From the NCBI RefSeq assembly GCF_014643635.1, contig NZ_BMJV01000001.1, positions 124,001 through 188,000 of the forward strand: a stretch of DNA of 64,000 bases, given 5' to 3'. This document shows, one piece after another, positions 18,268 through 27,738 of the stretch (position 1 is the first letter of the stretch; the number at the start of each line of letters is the position of its first letter). The DNA is from Salipiger pallidus (GTDB taxonomy: Bacteria > Pseudomonadota > Alphaproteobacteria > Rhodobacterales > Rhodobacteraceae). Below the pieces are notes generated by a model. It had not been told where the DNA came from and did no database searches. It worked only from the letters and a program-made list of their open reading frames with translations. The translations under genes were made by a program, and so were the position numbers.

Positions 18268-19866
18268 TCAGACGCCCATTCGCCGGAAGAGCTGCGGCAG
18301 CATTTCGGGAAGATCCTCGGCAATGAGCCCCGGTCCGAAGGTACGCGCCGCTTCCACATGCAGCCATGTTCCCAGTTCGGCGGCACCGAGAACATCGAGC
18401 GCTTCGGGCTCCGATGTCGCCAAGAGGCCGGCAATCAGCCCAGCTAGCACGTCGCCGGCACCCGCGGTGCCAAGCCAGGGAACAGCGCGTTCACGCAGCG
18501 CCGAGTGGATCGAAGCGCAGCCGTCAGGCCGCGCGATGACCGTTGCCGCACCTTTCAGCAGCACCGTGCAGCCAGCCCGGGCGGCGGCGGCGCGGGCGGC
18601 CTCGATGCGGCCAGTTTCGGGCATGGCCTGCGTGATGTCGGGAAACAGCCTGCGGAACTCGCCATCGTGTGGGGTCAGGATGGCACGGTCATGCAGCATC
18701 TCGAACAGCCGCGCCGGGTGATCGGCGAAGGCGGTCAGCGCGTCCGCATCAAGCACGCAGGCCCGGCGGACTGATAGTGCCGCAGGCACGAGCATTGCCG
18801 CCCGCCGCATCCCAAGCCCCGGCCCGAGCACGATGCAGCGCAGCCGCTCGTCCTCGAGCATGTGGCGCAGGTCGTGCCCCTCGATCACCACACGCAACAT
18901 GATGGCGTTGAGCTGCGCCGCATGTTCCGCGATGGCCGCCTGCGGCACACCGATGCTCACCAGTCCCGCCCCGACCCGAAGCGCCGCCCGCGCGGCCATG
19001 CGCGCCGCGCCGCCCTGCCCGACGCCACCCGCAAGCACGAGCACATGACCGCGTTCATACTTGTGCCGCGCGGCACGCAGGCCAGTGACATGGTTGTACC
19101 AGCCCCCGGTGCCCTGCGTATCGGGGCTGATGAGGCGAAGCGCATCCGGTGCCTTCGGTGTTGCGACCAGCGCGGCAGGATCGGTTGAAAACGGCGTTCC
19201 GATGCCGATGTCGACCACCTTGAGCACGGCCCCGGCGCCCTCGCTGAGCATGTGGCCGGGCTTCGGCCGGTGGAACGTGACGCAAAGGTCCGGCGTCATC
19301 CATTCACCAAGATCCTCGGCGGAGGTCACCGGTCCGGCAAGGTACTGGCCGCGATCCACATCGAAGCCTGACGGGCAATCCACCGCCACGAGCTTTAGCG
19401 CGCCACCTCCCCGTCGCGACCGTACCGCCGCGACGGCTGCAGGCACCTCGGCTGGAATCGGCCGCGACAGCCCGATGCCGAACACCGCATCCACGAGCAA
19501 GTCAGGGCGCTCCCCGGTTCCGGTATCGTCGATGTGCTTCACCGGGCCAAGCGCCGACCACTCGTCATGCATGGCGCGGGCATCCGCTGACAGGCGCTCT
19601 GCATCGCCCATGAAGAAGACCTCGACCTGCCAGCCGCGCTGCGCCAGAAGCCGGGCCACCACGAACCCGTCGCCGCCATTATTGCCCGGCCCGCACAGCA
19701 CCACCGCATGCGGTGCGCCCGGCACCAGATCCGGCCAATGCCCGCAGATGGCTTCAACGACACCGGCCCCCGCGCGCTCCATCAGCTCGCGCCCCGATGC
19801 CCGCTTTTCGCGCATTGCGAGGGCCTCTGCCTCCCGCATCTGCGCAACAGTCAGCAATTCTGACAT
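18268..19866 (-). CDS. nnr: bifunctional NAD(P)H-hydrate epimerase/dehydratase
   Basis: A 532-residue fusion (YjeF type) that repairs hydrated NADH and NADPH. The N-terminal epimerase domain (about 1-215) has VVLCGPGNNGGDGFVVARLL and DAVFGIGLSRP. The C-terminal ADP-dependent dehydratase domain (about 240-530) has the ribokinase-like CIVLGPGLGMRRA, DADALTAF, LTPHDGEFRRLFPD and the nucleotide-binding GTAGAGDVLAGLIAGLL. The order and length are those of the bacterial fusion. It is transcribed toward the TRAP operon (convergent) and is divergent from glnB, with 174 bp between the two starts. A single-gene unit as far as can be seen. Confidence 0.95.
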   Translation of the reverse strand: MSELLTVAQMREAEALAMREKRASGRELMERAGAGVVEAICGHWPDLVPGAPHAVVLCGPGNNGGDGFVVARLLAQRGWQVEVFFMGDAERLSADARAMHDEWSALGPVKHIDDTGTGERPDLLVDAVFGIGLSRPIPAEVPAAVAAVRSRRGGGALKLVAVDCPSGFDVDRGQYLAGPVTSAEDLGEWMTPDLCVTFHRPKPGHMLSEGAGAVLKVVDIGIGTPFSTDPAALVATPKAPDALRLISPDTQGTGGWYNHVTGLRAARHKYERGHVLVLAGGVGQGGAARMAARAALRVGAGLVSIGVPQAAIAEHAAQLNAIMLRVVIEGHDLRHMLEDERLRCIVLGPGLGMRRAAMLVPAALSVRRACVLDADALTAFADHPARLFEMLHDRAILTPHDGEFRRLFPDITQAMPETGRIEAARAAAARAGCTVLLKGAATVIARPDGCASIHSALRERAVPWLGTAGAGDVLAGLIAGLLATSEPEALDVLGAAELGTWLHVEAARTFGPGLIAEDLPEMLPQLFRRMGV

Positions 19867-19920
19867 TTTGCCCCTTCTGAAGTTCTCAAACTGCCCATTT
19901 TTAGTGCCACTTGCACATAA

Positions 19921-20379
<459 letters not shown>

Positions 20380-20465
20380 GGCTGGCGGGCCGCCTTTCGC
20401 GGGCGGTCTCCCCTCGAACAACCAGACCCCCATACCGGACCCAATTGAAGAAAGGGAATCAGGGA

Positions 20466-21872
20466 ATGAGCATCAAGGACGTCATCAAGTTGATGAAGGA
20501 CGAGGAAGTCGCCTACGTCGACATCCGCTTCACCGACCCGCGCGGCAAGCTGCAGCACGTCACGGTGATCGCGGACGAAGTCGACGAGGATTTCCTCGAA
20601 GAAGGCTTCATGTTCGACGGCTCCTCCATCGCTGGCTGGAAGTCGATCGAAGCATCGGACATGAAACTGATGCCCGATCCCGACAGCGTCTACATCGACC
20701 CGTTCTATGCCGAGAAGACCCTCTGCGTGCACTGCTCGATCGTCGAGCCGGACACCGGCGAAGCCTATGACCGTGACCCGCGCGGCACCGCTCAGAAGGC
20801 CGAAGCCTACCTGATCTCGTCGGGTATCGGCGATGCGTCCTACTTCGGCCCCGAAGCGGAATTCTTCCTCTTCGACGACGTGAAGTACTCGGTTTCGCCG
20901 AACAAGGTCTCCTACGAGATCGACGCCGACCACGCTGCGTGGAACACCGACGCAGACTTCGAGCTGGGCAACCTGGGCCACCGCCCGACCTTTAAGGGCG
21001 GCTACTTCCCGGTAAACCCGATGGACGATGGCCAGGACATCCGTTCCGAGATGCTGTCGACCATGAAGCGCCTCGGCATGAAGGTCGACAAGCACCACCA
21101 CGAAGTTGCGACCTCGCAGCACGAGCTGGGCCTTATCTTCGGCTCGCTGACCAAGCAGGCGGACGAGCTTCAGAAGTACAAGTACGTCATCCACAACGTG
21201 GCACAGGCTTACGGTCGTTCGGCGACCTTCATGCCCAAGCCGGTCAAGGGTGACAACGGTTCGGGCATGCACGTGAACATGTCGATCTGGAAGGACGGCA
21301 AGCCGCTCTTCGCAGGCGACAAGTACGCGGACCTCAGCCAGGAAGCGCTGTACTTCATCGGCGGTATCCTGAAGCACGCCAAGGCTCTGAACGCCTTCAC
21401 CAACCCGTCGACCAACTCCTACAAGCGTCTGGTCCCGGGCTACGAAGCTCCCGTTCTGCGCGCCTACTCCGCACGCAACCGTTCGGGCTGCGTCCGTATT
21501 CCGTGGACCGAATCCCCGAAGGCCAAGCGCGTCGAGGCTCGTTTCCCCGATCCCGCGGCGAACCCCTACCTGTGCTTCGCCGCACTTCTGATGGCCGGCC
21601 TTGACGGCATCAAGAACAAGATTGATCCGGGCGAAGCCATGGACAAGAACCTCTACGACCTTCCGCCGGAAGAGCTCGCAGAGATCCCGACCGTCTGTGG
21701 ATCGCTCCGCGAAGCCATGGAAGAGCTGAAGGCCGACATGGACTTCCTTCTGGCCGGTGACGTGTTCACCAAGAGCCAGATCGAAGGCTACATCGACCTG
21801 AAGATGGAAGAGATCGAAGCCTACGAGATGACCCCGCACCCGATGGAATTCGCGCTGTACTACAGCTGCTGA
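20466..21872 (+). CDS. glnA: type I glutamine synthetase
   Basis: A 468-residue enzyme making glutamine from glutamate, ammonia and ATP, the main route of ammonium assimilation. The family signatures are present: [17 protein letters not shown] (N-terminal), [20 protein letters not shown] (ATP region), and [16 protein letters not shown]. Tyr397 in [10 protein letters not shown] is the adenylylation site, so activity is regulated by GlnE together with the P-II protein encoded upstream. The start at [10 protein letters not shown] was chosen with CAGGGA before it; an in-frame ATG seven codons upstream has no site. A strong terminator follows, ending the glnBA operon. Confidence 0.98.
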   Translation: MSIKDVIKLMKDEEVAYVDIRFTDPRGKLQHVTVIADEVDEDFLEEGFMFDGSSIAGWKSIEASDMKLMPDPDSVYIDPFYAEKTLCVHCSIVEPDTGEAYDRDPRGTAQKAEAYLISSGIGDASYFGPEAEFFLFDDVKYSVSPNKVSYEIDADHAAWNTDADFELGNLGHRPTFKGGYFPVNPMDDGQDIRSEMLSTMKRLGMKVDKHHHEVATSQHELGLIFGSLTKQADELQKYKYVIHNVAQAYGRSATFMPKPVKGDNGSGMHVNMSIWKDGKPLFAGDKYADLSQEALYFIGGILKHAKALNAFTNPSTNSYKRLVPGYEAPVLRAYSARNRSGCVRIPWTESPKAKRVEARFPDPAANPYLCFAALLMAGLDGIKNKIDPGEAMDKNLYDLPPEELAEIPTVCGSLREAMEELKADMDFLLAGDVFTKSQIEGYIDLKMEEIEAYEMTPHPMEFALYYSC

Positions 21873-21898
21873 TCCCGTCCGCGGACATCGCGACATCA

Positions 21899-21929
21899 GG
21901 GGCGCCCTTGCGGGGCGCCCCTTTTTTTT
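21899..21929 (+). terminator. Rho-independent terminator of glnBA
   Basis: Stem GGGGCGCCC/GGGCGCCCC with a short TTGC loop, followed by eight consecutive T residues. It lies 27 bp after the glnA stop and is the strongest terminator in this part of the window. Confidence 0.95.
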
Positions 21930-22411
21930 CGTGCCCCTGGGCGAGGTCATCCATTGGCCGCCCACCTGCGCCCCGTCTTGGCCGTCCATCTCGAGGTCTG
22001 CGCGTGACGCCCAAGCCTGTCCGGGCCGTGCTGTCGCATTCACATGTCGGTCCGGGCGTCCGAAAGCCTTGGTAAACGGCTACGAGTACAGGACGAGAAG
22101 ACCGACACAGCAAGTGAGTGGCGCACAAAACGACACCGACCTCAGGACACACGATCTGCGCAATAGCGGTCTCGCGTGGGGATTTTGTGCGCAAAACCAC
22201 GAAGTTTGCGGCTGTTTCAGTAGATATTGCCCGGTCGGATACACTGCATACGGGAGATTGCGTCAGTTTCGCCCCATTTGGCCCGGCATGGGGCAAAAAC
22301 AGGGCGCATCATGTCCAAACCCGCACCAACCAAGCCATGTTTACCCAATTCTCTCCATATTTGCCTCACAGTATCAGTCTGTTCGCTATTACAGCTGCAA
22401 GAGGTCCCGAC
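21930..22411. other. 482 bp spacer with an inverted repeat
   Basis: An open frame runs through its right part in phase with the next gene, but the translation before the chosen start is not protein-like and lacks a ribosome site. The spacer holds a perfect 10 bp inverted repeat: GCGCACAAAA at 22121-22130 and TTTTGTGCGC at 22183-22192. The right arm is itself part of a dyad, TTTTG-TGCG-CAAAA. These may be binding sites for a regulator of the downstream gene. Confidence 0.5.
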
Positions 22412-23095
22412 ATGGATGCGACATCCACTCTGTGTGCCCGACTTGTGTGCCCCGCCGATATGTTCACCGGCTTCACCCGCCTTGCGGATGCGCTTGAAAC
22501 CGCGCTGGTCAGCCACGGCCTGACGATCCTCGAACGTGACAACAGGGATGAACAATCTGCCTGCCTGCGCACCGATGGGGTCGACTGGCGGCTCGAGATG
22601 CGGCCCGCTGCCGAAGGCCGGCACGAAGCGATGCTGACCGCCTCCGGCGACGCCGCCACCGTGCGCCGCGCGCTTGCGGTGATCGCAGCAACCACCGGGC
22701 CAGGCGCTGCGCTCCGTCCGCGCCGCATACGTCCCGACGCTGCGCAGCCGTCCCCGAGGCCCCATGCCGCCCACCCGGCTCCGCGGCCGCGCCGGGTGAC
22801 GCCCCACCGGAGCGAAGCGGCGGCCCTGCGCGACCCGAGCCCCCATCAACACATCTTGTCCGTTCCTACTGCACAAAGCGATGCCGCGTTACGGGCTCGC
22901 CTACGCGAGGCTTTCGCCCGTTCCCCAGACGTGGACCCGTCGCCGGATCGTGCTGCGCGCATTGCCCAACCGGTCCAGACCTGCGCCCGGCTGCTTGCCA
23001 GCGAGCGCGGGCGCGCCTTGGGTGTGCTTGCCCTTTCCGGAGCGTTGTTTCTGACGGACAGCAAGGCGGTTCTGGCTGGGCTGTTGCCGCTCTGA
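22412..23095 (+). CDS. hypothetical protein with hydrophobic C-terminal tail
   Basis: A 227-residue protein I do not recognise. Residues 1-95 look like a small alpha/beta domain (ADMFTGFTRLADALETALVS, then strands DWRLEMRP and HEAMLTASG and helix DAATVRRALAVIAATT). Residues 100-185 are rich in Pro, Arg and His and probably disordered. The last 30 residues form one hydrophobic segment, ALGVLALSGALFLTDSKAVL, suggesting a C-terminal membrane anchor. The start was placed at MDATSTL, where AGAGG lies 8 bases upstream. The tail resembles that of the unrecognised gene at 24157-25083, beyond the lytic transglycosylase, so the two may be related. Confidence 0.6.
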   Translation: MDATSTLCARLVCPADMFTGFTRLADALETALVSHGLTILERDNRDEQSACLRTDGVDWRLEMRPAAEGRHEAMLTASGDAATVRRALAVIAATTGPGAALRPRRIRPDAAQPSPRPHAAHPAPRPRRVTPHRSEAAALRDPSPHQHILSVPTAQSDAALRARLREAFARSPDVDPSPDRAARIAQPVQTCARLLASERGRALGVLALSGALFLTDSKAVLAGLLPL

Positions 23096-23200
23096 TTGCT
23101 GATCGGCGGCGCGGCGCGCACCGATAAGATTGTATTTGCCCGATGTGTCCTCCGGGCTACCCTGATCCGGTAGATTTGAAGTTTTCGGAGTAGATCAAAC

Positions 23201-24013
23201 ATGCCTCGCGCCATCCGTACCGTCACGGCAGCCGCCGCGCTTGCCCTCGGCCTTGCCGGGGCGGCCCAGGCCGCCACCTGCGGCAACACCTCGAGCGGCT
23301 ACCAGGCCTGGAAACAGGAGTTCGCCGCCGAGGCCCAGCAGGCCGGAGTAGGCCAGCGTGGCATCCAGGCGCTGATGGGGGCCCAGTACTCGGGCACCAC
23401 CATCTCTGCCGACCGCAACCAGACCGGCGTGCGCTATTCGCTGGATGAGTTCATCCGCATCCGCCTTGGGTCGGTGGATGGCTTTGCGGCCACGGCGCGC
23501 AAGCGGATCCAGCAGAATCCGCAGTTCTATAGCTCGCTCGAACAGCGCTACGGCGTCCCGGCTGGCATCCTCGTGGCGATCCACGGCATGGAAACCGGGT
23601 TTGGCCGCACCATGGGCAATGTCCCGGTGATCTCGTCGATCACCACCGTAGCTTATGATTGCCGCCGCTCGGACTTCTTCACGCCTCATGCGCTGGCGGC
23701 GCTGCAGATGGTCGACCGCGGCATGCTTTCGGCCAACCAGCAGGGCGCGGCCCATGGCGAGCTGGGCCACACCCAGTTCCTGCCGGGCAACGCCATGCGC
23801 TATGGCGTCGACGGCAACGGTGATGGCCGTGTGGACTTTTACAACCAGTACGACGCACTTGCCTCGACCGCAAACTTCCTGCGTCAGAAAGGCTGGCAGC
23901 CCGGCCAACCCTTCGGCGAAGGCACACAAAACTTCCGTGTGCTGAATGAATGGAACGCCGCCACGGTGTACCAGCAGGCGATCGCACGGGTTGCCGCGCG
24001 TATCGAGGGCTGA
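23201..24013 (+). CDS. lytic murein transglycosylase (MltB/SLT_2 type)
   Basis: A 270-residue secreted enzyme that cleaves the glycan strands of peptidoglycan to give anhydromuropeptides. A signal peptide ends near AAQAATC. The catalytic glutamate is Glu131 in VAIHGMETGFGR, preceded by RYGVPAGILVAI, and the later motifs GELGHTQFLPGNAMRYG and DGNGDGRVDFYN are typical of the SLT_2/MltB family. There is no lipobox cysteine directly at the cleavage site consensus, so it is probably periplasmic rather than a lipoprotein, though Cys27 is close to the cleavage site. It has no C-terminal peptidoglycan-binding domain. A terminator follows. Confidence 0.92.
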   Translation: MPRAIRTVTAAAALALGLAGAAQAATCGNTSSGYQAWKQEFAAEAQQAGVGQRGIQALMGAQYSGTTISADRNQTGVRYSLDEFIRIRLGSVDGFAATARKRIQQNPQFYSSLEQRYGVPAGILVAIHGMETGFGRTMGNVPVISSITTVAYDCRRSDFFTPHALAALQMVDRGMLSANQQGAAHGELGHTQFLPGNAMRYGVDGNGDGRVDFYNQYDALASTANFLRQKGWQPGQPFGEGTQNFRVLNEWNAATVYQQAIARVAARIEG

Positions 24014-24028
24014 ACAAGGCCTTCCGGA

Positions 24029-24058
24029 CCACCGCGCGGGACAGCCTCCGCGCGGTGG
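24029..24058 (+). terminator. terminator of the lytic transglycosylase gene
   Basis: Eleven-base-pair perfect stem CCACCGCGCGG/CCGCGCGGTGG with an eight-base loop, followed by TTAACTT, 15 bp after the stop codon. Confidence 0.75.
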
Positions 24059-24156
24059 TTAACTTCCCACTAACGTCAACATGCTGCCCCCGAGCGGCCT
24101 TATTCGTTTTCTAACATGTTCTCGCGAACCGTTTTCCGGCTCAACAAGCGAGTATC

Positions 24157-25083
24157 ATGGCGCTACCGACGTATCCCTATGCCGGGCTTCACCTCGGCCA
24201 GAATGGCGATATCAACCTGCTGGCCTGCCTCACGGCAGCAGCCGAGGTCTTGCGCCGTCTGGATGGATATTCCGGCCGCCCCCTTCAGACATCTCGAAAA
24301 CGCCCGGCCCTGATGGGCGACCGCGTCGGCCTGGTGCTGCGCCCCGGTTCCGCCTCCTCCGGCATGGATGATAGCGGCGTCCGCAAGCTCGAGATCCGCG
24401 TCATTTCGCGCGAGGCGGGGCCAGCGGAGGACGACCTCGTCACCTCTCTTCTGGCGGAAACCGTGCTTACGCTCATGGACGAGGTCGAAGTCGACATCGT
24501 CGAATGGTTGTCGCCCGATTGCATGATCGAGGCGGACGAGTTCGTCGATCTGCTGTTCCCGGACGAGCAAGAATTCATCGACACCCCGAGCGCTGCTGTT
24601 TGCAAGCCCGAGTACGACCACGATGAAGACGCGCGGCTCGCACAGAGCATACGCAGCGCCATCTGCGCGGCCGAACACATCGCGCCGCTTGCGGATCACC
24701 CCTCGCGCATCACATCTGGCGCAGATCGGGCCAACGGGGCCAAAACGGACGACGCACCAGCCTGCCGGATCAATCGCGACATTTATGATGCCCCCGGCAC
24801 CACTCGAAGCACTGTGCCCGATCCGGAACCGCGGGACGACGAGGACGACCCGCACGGCGATATCGAGGACGCCCTGCCGCGCCGTTCAGCCATGCTCGGA
24901 GCTATGGGCATGATCGTCGCGGTGTTTGGCTACAGCGTCAGGCTCATCGGGATGGCTTGCCTTTGGCTTATGCGGGCCATCGACCTGCGGCTGCTGTCTC
25001 GGGCGCTTTCGGTGGGTATGGCACTGATAGCACTGACCAATTCGGACGCGCTTTGGGCCATGGTGGAAGGTGCGCTCAAATAA
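24157..25083 (+). CDS. hypothetical acidic protein with C-terminal membrane segments
   Basis: A 308-residue protein I do not recognise. Residues 1-145 look folded (GDRVGLVLRP and VRKLEIRVIS as strands, DDLVTSLLAETVLTLMDEVE as a helix). Residues 145-240 are acidic and low in complexity (PEPRDDEDDPHGDIED), probably disordered. The C-terminus has one or two hydrophobic segments (AMLGAMGMIVAVFGYSVRLI and RALSVGMALIALTNSDALWA). The last of these aligns with the tail of the hypothetical gene at 22412-23095 through the pattern LT-[DN]-S-x-A-x-x-A. The ribosome site is weak. Its stop overlaps the convergent DUF3445 gene by 8 bp. Confidence 0.6.
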   Translation: MALPTYPYAGLHLGQNGDINLLACLTAAAEVLRRLDGYSGRPLQTSRKRPALMGDRVGLVLRPGSASSGMDDSGVRKLEIRVISREAGPAEDDLVTSLLAETVLTLMDEVEVDIVEWLSPDCMIEADEFVDLLFPDEQEFIDTPSAAVCKPEYDHDEDARLAQSIRSAICAAEHIAPLADHPSRITSGADRANGAKTDDAPACRINRDIYDAPGTTRSTVPDPEPRDDEDDPHGDIEDALPRRSAMLGAMGMIVAVFGYSVRLIGMACLWLMRAIDLRLLSRALSVGMALIALTNSDALWAMVEGALK

Positions 25084-25849
25084 TCGCGGAAGGTGGTTTC
25101 TCGGCCGCGGGAAGCCCGTCGCCGTAATCGTCACGCGCCACCACGTAGGTATGGATCGAAAACACCACCGCCCCGGTTTCCGGCAGCCGTACGAGGCATT
25201 GCCGTTCGGAGCGGAAATAGGGTGCTGTTCGCGGCTCGACCCGATCGGCGTCGTGCTGCCTTGATCCCGGCTGGAACAACGCCGGGTCGTCGTGCCACAG
25301 GCGATTCCACCGCACCAGGGGCCGGTCCGGCCGAACCCCGTCAAAGAGGCGCTGCACCCGCGCCGCGATCGCCGCATCGTACTCGGGGATGGGACTGTGA
25401 ATCTCGGAGAGCGGGCGCATGTATTTTTGCGCCAACCGCCAGCCTGCAGGAAAACACAGCACCGCGCCGGTGAGCAGGTGTTCGTCACCGCCACGCTTTT
25501 CCAGCAGACACAGATCCTCTTGTACCAGCAGGCCCAGCGTGGCCATGGGGTCACTGGTGTCGATCCCCACGGCAACGCCATCCGGCCGGATCACCCGGCT
25601 GCCTTCGCGGCGGAATGGGCCGGGAAGGCGGCCGAGGACCGTTTGCAGAAGTTCCTCCGCCGCAGATCGCGCCCCCTCGTCCATGGCGATCACCGCGTCG
25701 CGTTTCCCGGCGATCAACCGCTCGCGTTCTGCCATCTGCGCGGCAAAGGCCTCATCTGCCAGAAGCCAGTCGTTCATGCTTAGCGGTGAGACGTTCGGCA
25801 AAGGACGATGGATGCCGAAATCATGGGGAATACGGGTTTGCAGGATCAT
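25076..25849 (-). CDS. DUF3445 protein, haem-dependent oxidative N-demethylase-like
   Basis: A 257-residue protein of the DUF3445 family. Characterised members, including one from a roseobacter, are the haem-binding alpha subunit of an oxidative N-demethylase acting on dimethylamine-type substrates. Conserved segments are LTGAVLCFPAGWRLAQKYMR, SEIHSPIPEYD and SERQCLVRLPETGAVVFSIH. No partner subunits or ferredoxin reductase are adjacent, so this may be an orphan or a paralogue with another substrate. Upstream GGAT is weak; MILQTRIPHDF was taken as the start. It overlaps the convergent hypothetical gene by 8 bp. Confidence 0.85.
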   Translation of the reverse strand: MILQTRIPHDFGIHRPLPNVSPLSMNDWLLADEAFAAQMAERERLIAGKRDAVIAMDEGARSAAEELLQTVLGRLPGPFRREGSRVIRPDGVAVGIDTSDPMATLGLLVQEDLCLLEKRGGDEHLLTGAVLCFPAGWRLAQKYMRPLSEIHSPIPEYDAAIAARVQRLFDGVRPDRPLVRWNRLWHDDPALFQPGSRQHDADRVEPRTAPYFRSERQCLVRLPETGAVVFSIHTYVVARDDYGDGLPAAEKPPSAII

Positions 25850-25901
25850 ACCTGATGGGTAGATGCCCTCACGGCACCGTGCAAGCCCTGCCGCAACGCA
25901 A

Positions 25902-25928
25902 CGCGGCGCGGAACTGCTCCGCGCCGCG
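25902..25928 (-). terminator. possible terminator hairpin after bioY
   Basis: Eleven-base-pair GC stem CGCGGCGCGGA/TCCGCGCCGCG with a five-base loop, 28 bp past the bioY stop. No T-run follows on either strand, so it may only slow or protect the transcript end. Confidence 0.45.
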
Positions 25929-25955
25929 CGTCTGTGCGTACTGACAGTAAAGGCC

Positions 25956-26561
25956 TCAGCCGCGGGCCTGGCCCACCAGCCTCCACACCGCCGGGAGGAT
26001 CATCGCGGCCAGCGCCAGCTTGATCGCATCCCCGACGAGGAACGGCGTCAGGCCCCATTCGAGAAGTGGCTTGTCCCAGCCATAGAGCATCCCCAACCAG
26101 ATCAGACCGGGCACGTACAGCACCAGGTTGCCCAGCAGCATCGCCCCGGCCATCTTCGGCGCAGAACGGTCCCAGCCCGCGCGGGCCAGCAGACCCATAA
26201 GCAAGGTGGCCATGACATAGCCCACGAGGTAGCCACCGGTGCTGCCCATCATGTATTCGATGCCGTTCAGCTCGGCGGTCGAGTTCTGGAAGATGTCAAA
26301 GCCCAGCACGCCGACGATCATGTAGCCCATGATCGTCACCAGCCCAAGGCGCGGGCCGTAGGCCGCGCCGACGCCGAGGACGGCGAAAGTGCCAAGGCTC
26401 ATCGCCACCGGCGAGCCGGGCACAGGCACCTTGATCTTGGCACAGACGGCAAGCAGCGCAATGCCGGCCAACACAAGGATGGCCTGTTTCGCCCGCAATG
26501 CGACGCCGTCACTGGCGCCGAAGGTTTCCACCAGAACGGAGTGGTTCTGCGTGATCTGCAT
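25956..26561 (-). CDS. bioY: biotin transporter BioY
   Basis: A 201-residue integral membrane S-component of the biotin ECF transporter, with six predicted spans. Typical BioY segments are CAKIKVPVPGSPVAMSLGTF, the loop GSTGGYLVGYVMATLLMG and the C-terminal FLVGDAIKLALAAMILPAVW. BioM and BioN are not adjacent; BioY proteins can also import biotin alone or share the energy-coupling module. The start follows GAGGGAG. In alphaproteobacteria bioY is often under BioR, but no TTATNNATAA-type site is visible in the 550 bp upstream. Confidence 0.94.
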   Translation of the reverse strand: MQITQNHSVLVETFGASDGVALRAKQAILVLAGIALLAVCAKIKVPVPGSPVAMSLGTFAVLGVGAAYGPRLGLVTIMGYMIVGVLGFDIFQNSTAELNGIEYMMGSTGGYLVGYVMATLLMGLLARAGWDRSAPKMAGAMLLGNLVLYVPGLIWLGMLYGWDKPLLEWGLTPFLVGDAIKLALAAMILPAVWRLVGQARG

Positions 26562-27112
26562 CGGTTGTCTCCCTCAAGATCTCAATGGCGTAAATTCCTG
26601 CCTCAATCATTTCATCATCACAACAGATCACAAGCGTCGCCGCAGGGTTAATTTGCAAATCCGTGGTTTGCTGTTGCAAAGCGACTTGAACGGTTTTCGC
26701 GGCGTATTATGGACTATCCCGGCGGACATATGCCCTTGCCCCTGGCGTCCCCAGCCGGGAGCTCATCGGCGGGCCGATCCAGCTTGTAGCAGCCATGTGG
26801 GGGTGTCATCCTGTCCATAGGTTCTGTCCAAGAGGTTGCCGCCAATGCCGGGCAAGTCTTTGTCTATCGCCCTATCAAGCGCCAGTGTTCCCAGCACCCT
26901 CGAGCCGGTTATGAGCCCTAGCGGCGCTGCGCTTCATCCTGAAATGACCGGAGAGGTTACGCCCGGCCATAACGTCAGACACAGCAGCGTGGGATGCGTG
27001 CACAGCACGGCGGGACGCGGTCACCGCCATGCCGCAGTGCGGGTGATGCCTTGCGCCCTGCCCGCGCTCACTGGCTCAACGCAATGGATCAGGCGCGGCA
27101 CCGGGTGCGCCT
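26562..27112. other. 551 bp spacer between bioY and the TfoX-like gene
   Basis: It holds the bioY promoter on the minus strand and whatever drives the small genes on the plus strand. Short open frames are present, none with a convincing ribosome site or product. No tRNA, riboswitch-like fold or terminator was recognised. Confidence 0.45.
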
Positions 27113-27463
27113 GTGGCTGAGGGCGGCACCCCGATCACGTCGATCCGCAATCTTGGCCCCGCAGTCGAGGCTGCCTGCAGCCGTGCCGGCATCAAGGACG
27201 CAGAAACCCTGCGTTCCATGGGGGCCGATGCCGCCTACGAAGCCATGGTCCGCGCCGGCACCAAGCCGCATTTCATCGGCTATTACGTCATGCACATGGG
27301 GCTTCAGGGCCGGCCGTGGAACGACTGCCAAGGCAAGGAGAAGGACCAATTGCGCGAGATGTTCGACGCACTCTGCGCCAGGGCCCGGCCGGCCGTGGCT
27401 CGGCTCGAGGGACTAGATGCGATCCTGAACGAGATCGGTGTCATTACCCCGCCGCGCCGGTGA
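27113..27463 (+). CDS. TfoX/Sxy C-terminal domain protein
   Basis: A 116-residue protein consisting of the TfoX C-terminal helix-hairpin-helix-like domain alone: ITSIRNLGPAVEAACSRAGI followed by DAETLRSMGADAAYEAMVRA. In gamma-proteobacteria two-domain TfoX activates competence genes; stand-alone C-domains in roseobacters have no assigned role and may bind DNA. The GTG start is the first in-frame initiator giving the intact domain, but it has no good ribosome site, so the true start is uncertain. The 30 C-terminal residues after the domain are not conserved in anything I recognise. A Pmp3 gene follows after 99 bp. Confidence 0.75.
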   Translation: MAEGGTPITSIRNLGPAVEAACSRAGIKDAETLRSMGADAAYEAMVRAGTKPHFIGYYVMHMGLQGRPWNDCQGKEKDQLREMFDALCARARPAVARLEGLDAILNEIGVITPPRR

Positions 27464-27562
27464 CCGGTGCCCGGCAGTCCGGCCTACGCCTGCGTCGCAA
27501 CGGAACCTCTGCTGCCTGACGGTGTTGTGATATCAACTGGAAACACAACGGAGGCTCCGATC

Positions 27563-27733
27563 ATGGACCTTATTCGCATCATCGCCGCCATCCTGCTGCC
27601 GCCCCTCGGTGTCTTTCTGCAGGTCGGCATCGGCAAGCACTTCTGGATCAACATCCTTCTGACCATTCTTGGCTACATCCCAGGCATCGTCCACGCCATC
27701 TGGATCATCGCCCGTACACCCCGCTACGCCTGA
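27563..27733 (+). CDS. YqaE/Pmp3 family small membrane protein
   Basis: A 56-residue protein with two membrane spans: MDLIRIIAAILLPPLGVFLQ and WINILLTILGYIPGIVHAIW. This is the Pmp3/YqaE (UPF0057) family, stress-induced proteolipids that affect membrane potential and ion leakage. ACGGAGG lies 6 bases before the ATG, which fixes the start although the frame stays open upstream. It is followed after 5 bp by the DUF4112 gene, probably as one transcript. Confidence 0.93.
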   Translation: MDLIRIIAAILLPPLGVFLQVGIGKHFWINILLTILGYIPGIVHAIWIIARTPRYA

Positions 27734-27738
27734 TCACC

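Noticed and set aside
26562-26720. BioR operator upstream of bioY
   Set aside because: No TTATNNATAA-like palindrome was found; AT-rich patches there do not have the required symmetry.
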